23,210 nucleotides of DNA. Source: Victivallales bacterium. GTDB taxonomy: Bacteria > Verrucomicrobiota > Lentisphaeria > Oligosphaerales > Oligosphaeraceae. Location: the NCBI GenBank assembly GCA_017964325.1, contig JAGCSE010000316.1, forward strand, positions 1 to 23,210, read 5' to 3'. Made by a program: the position numbers and the translations under genes. The notes below the pieces were generated by a model. It was not told the DNA's origin. It did no database searches and saw only the letters and a program-made list of their open reading frames with translations. How positions within the stretch are numbered: the stretch's first letter is position 1; each line of letters begins with the position of its first letter. Below are positions 23,143 to 23,210 of this stretch, one piece after another.

Positions 23143-23210
23143 TTAATTGAACTCGCAAGGCTCCATGACCAGCGGTTCGCGCCCTGTGATGCTCAAGCCG
23201 TGGCCTTCCA
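23143..23210 (-). CDS. ribBA: 3' end of GTP cyclohydrolase II (RibA/RibBA) with early stop
   Basis: The last codons in the window on the minus strand read EGHGLSITGREPLVMEPCEFN, then TAA (23143-23145). This matches the C-terminal region of GTP cyclohydrolase II, which opens the imidazole ring of GTP in riboflavin synthesis. After the TAA the frame continues with KYLQTKKDRMEHLI and a TGA at 23098-23100; that is the conserved family ending (N-x-x-YLxTKxxRMGHL). One base change in a sense codon would explain the TAA. As written the protein loses 14 conserved residues plus the residue at the stop. The 5' part is outside the window, so RibA versus bifunctional RibBA is not decided. Confidence 0.8.
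   Translation of the reverse strand, partial: EGHGLSITGREPLVMEPCEFN

Overview
The window looks like chromosomal DNA of a bacterium from the Planctomycetes-Verrucomicrobia-Lentisphaerae (PVC) group, most probably a Lentisphaerota/Verrucomicrobiota-like lineage. The evidence is a protein of the PVC-restricted Minf_1886 type (15413-15856), an exosortase plus EpsI pair (19073-21114), a PSP1/RicT-like protein of the kind often seen in these phyla, and a C-ending codon bias shared by all the genes. This placement is an inference from gene content; no rRNA gene is present. Most genes are housekeeping, and there is no integrase, transposase, phage gene or CRISPR array.

Layout, left to right. A partial aroE runs off the left edge on the minus strand. 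A gene-poor stretch (673-1246) follows, holding a 22-bp tandem duplication. Next come plus-strand prmC, a three-domain acyltransferase/ACP/acyl-ACP synthetase, a PSP1 protein with a long asparagine-rich tail, a Wzy/O-antigen-ligase-like membrane protein, gmk and a stand-alone coaC. A minus-strand KamA-family radical SAM gene is convergent with coaC. The divergent protein quality-control set tig-clpP-clpX follows, with an intrinsic terminator between clpP and clpX, then a secreted N-acetylmuramoyl-L-alanine amidase, a HIT protein and the Minf_1886 protein. A convergent DUF192 gene is separated from these by a structured, repeat-rich junction. A three-gene unit (TPR protein, exosortase, EpsI fusion) leads to a tRNA with anticodon CAU (probably tRNA-Ile2) with its own promoter and terminator. 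The right end is a minus-strand riboflavin/antitermination cluster, ribBA (partial), ribH, nusB.

Functional themes are envelope and export (O-antigen ligase-like protein, amidase, exosortase/EpsI/TPR, phospholipid acylation), protein folding and turnover (tig, clpP, clpX), and cofactor or precursor synthesis (aroE, gmk, coaC, ribBA, ribH).

The most unusual features are: (1) repeated 7- or 8-bp short tandem arrays with different unit sequences at gene borders, several of which supply start or stop codons to the flanking genes; (2) a NusB with a charged insertion of about 130 residues in the middle of its fold; (3) an exosortase followed by a protein whose membrane half resembles an exosortase without catalytic residues, fused to EpsI; (4) an in-frame TAA near the 3' end of ribBA, after which the conserved C-terminal motif continues in frame; and (5) a partly matching intergenic sequence repeated in inverted orientation upstream of clpX and beside the tRNA.
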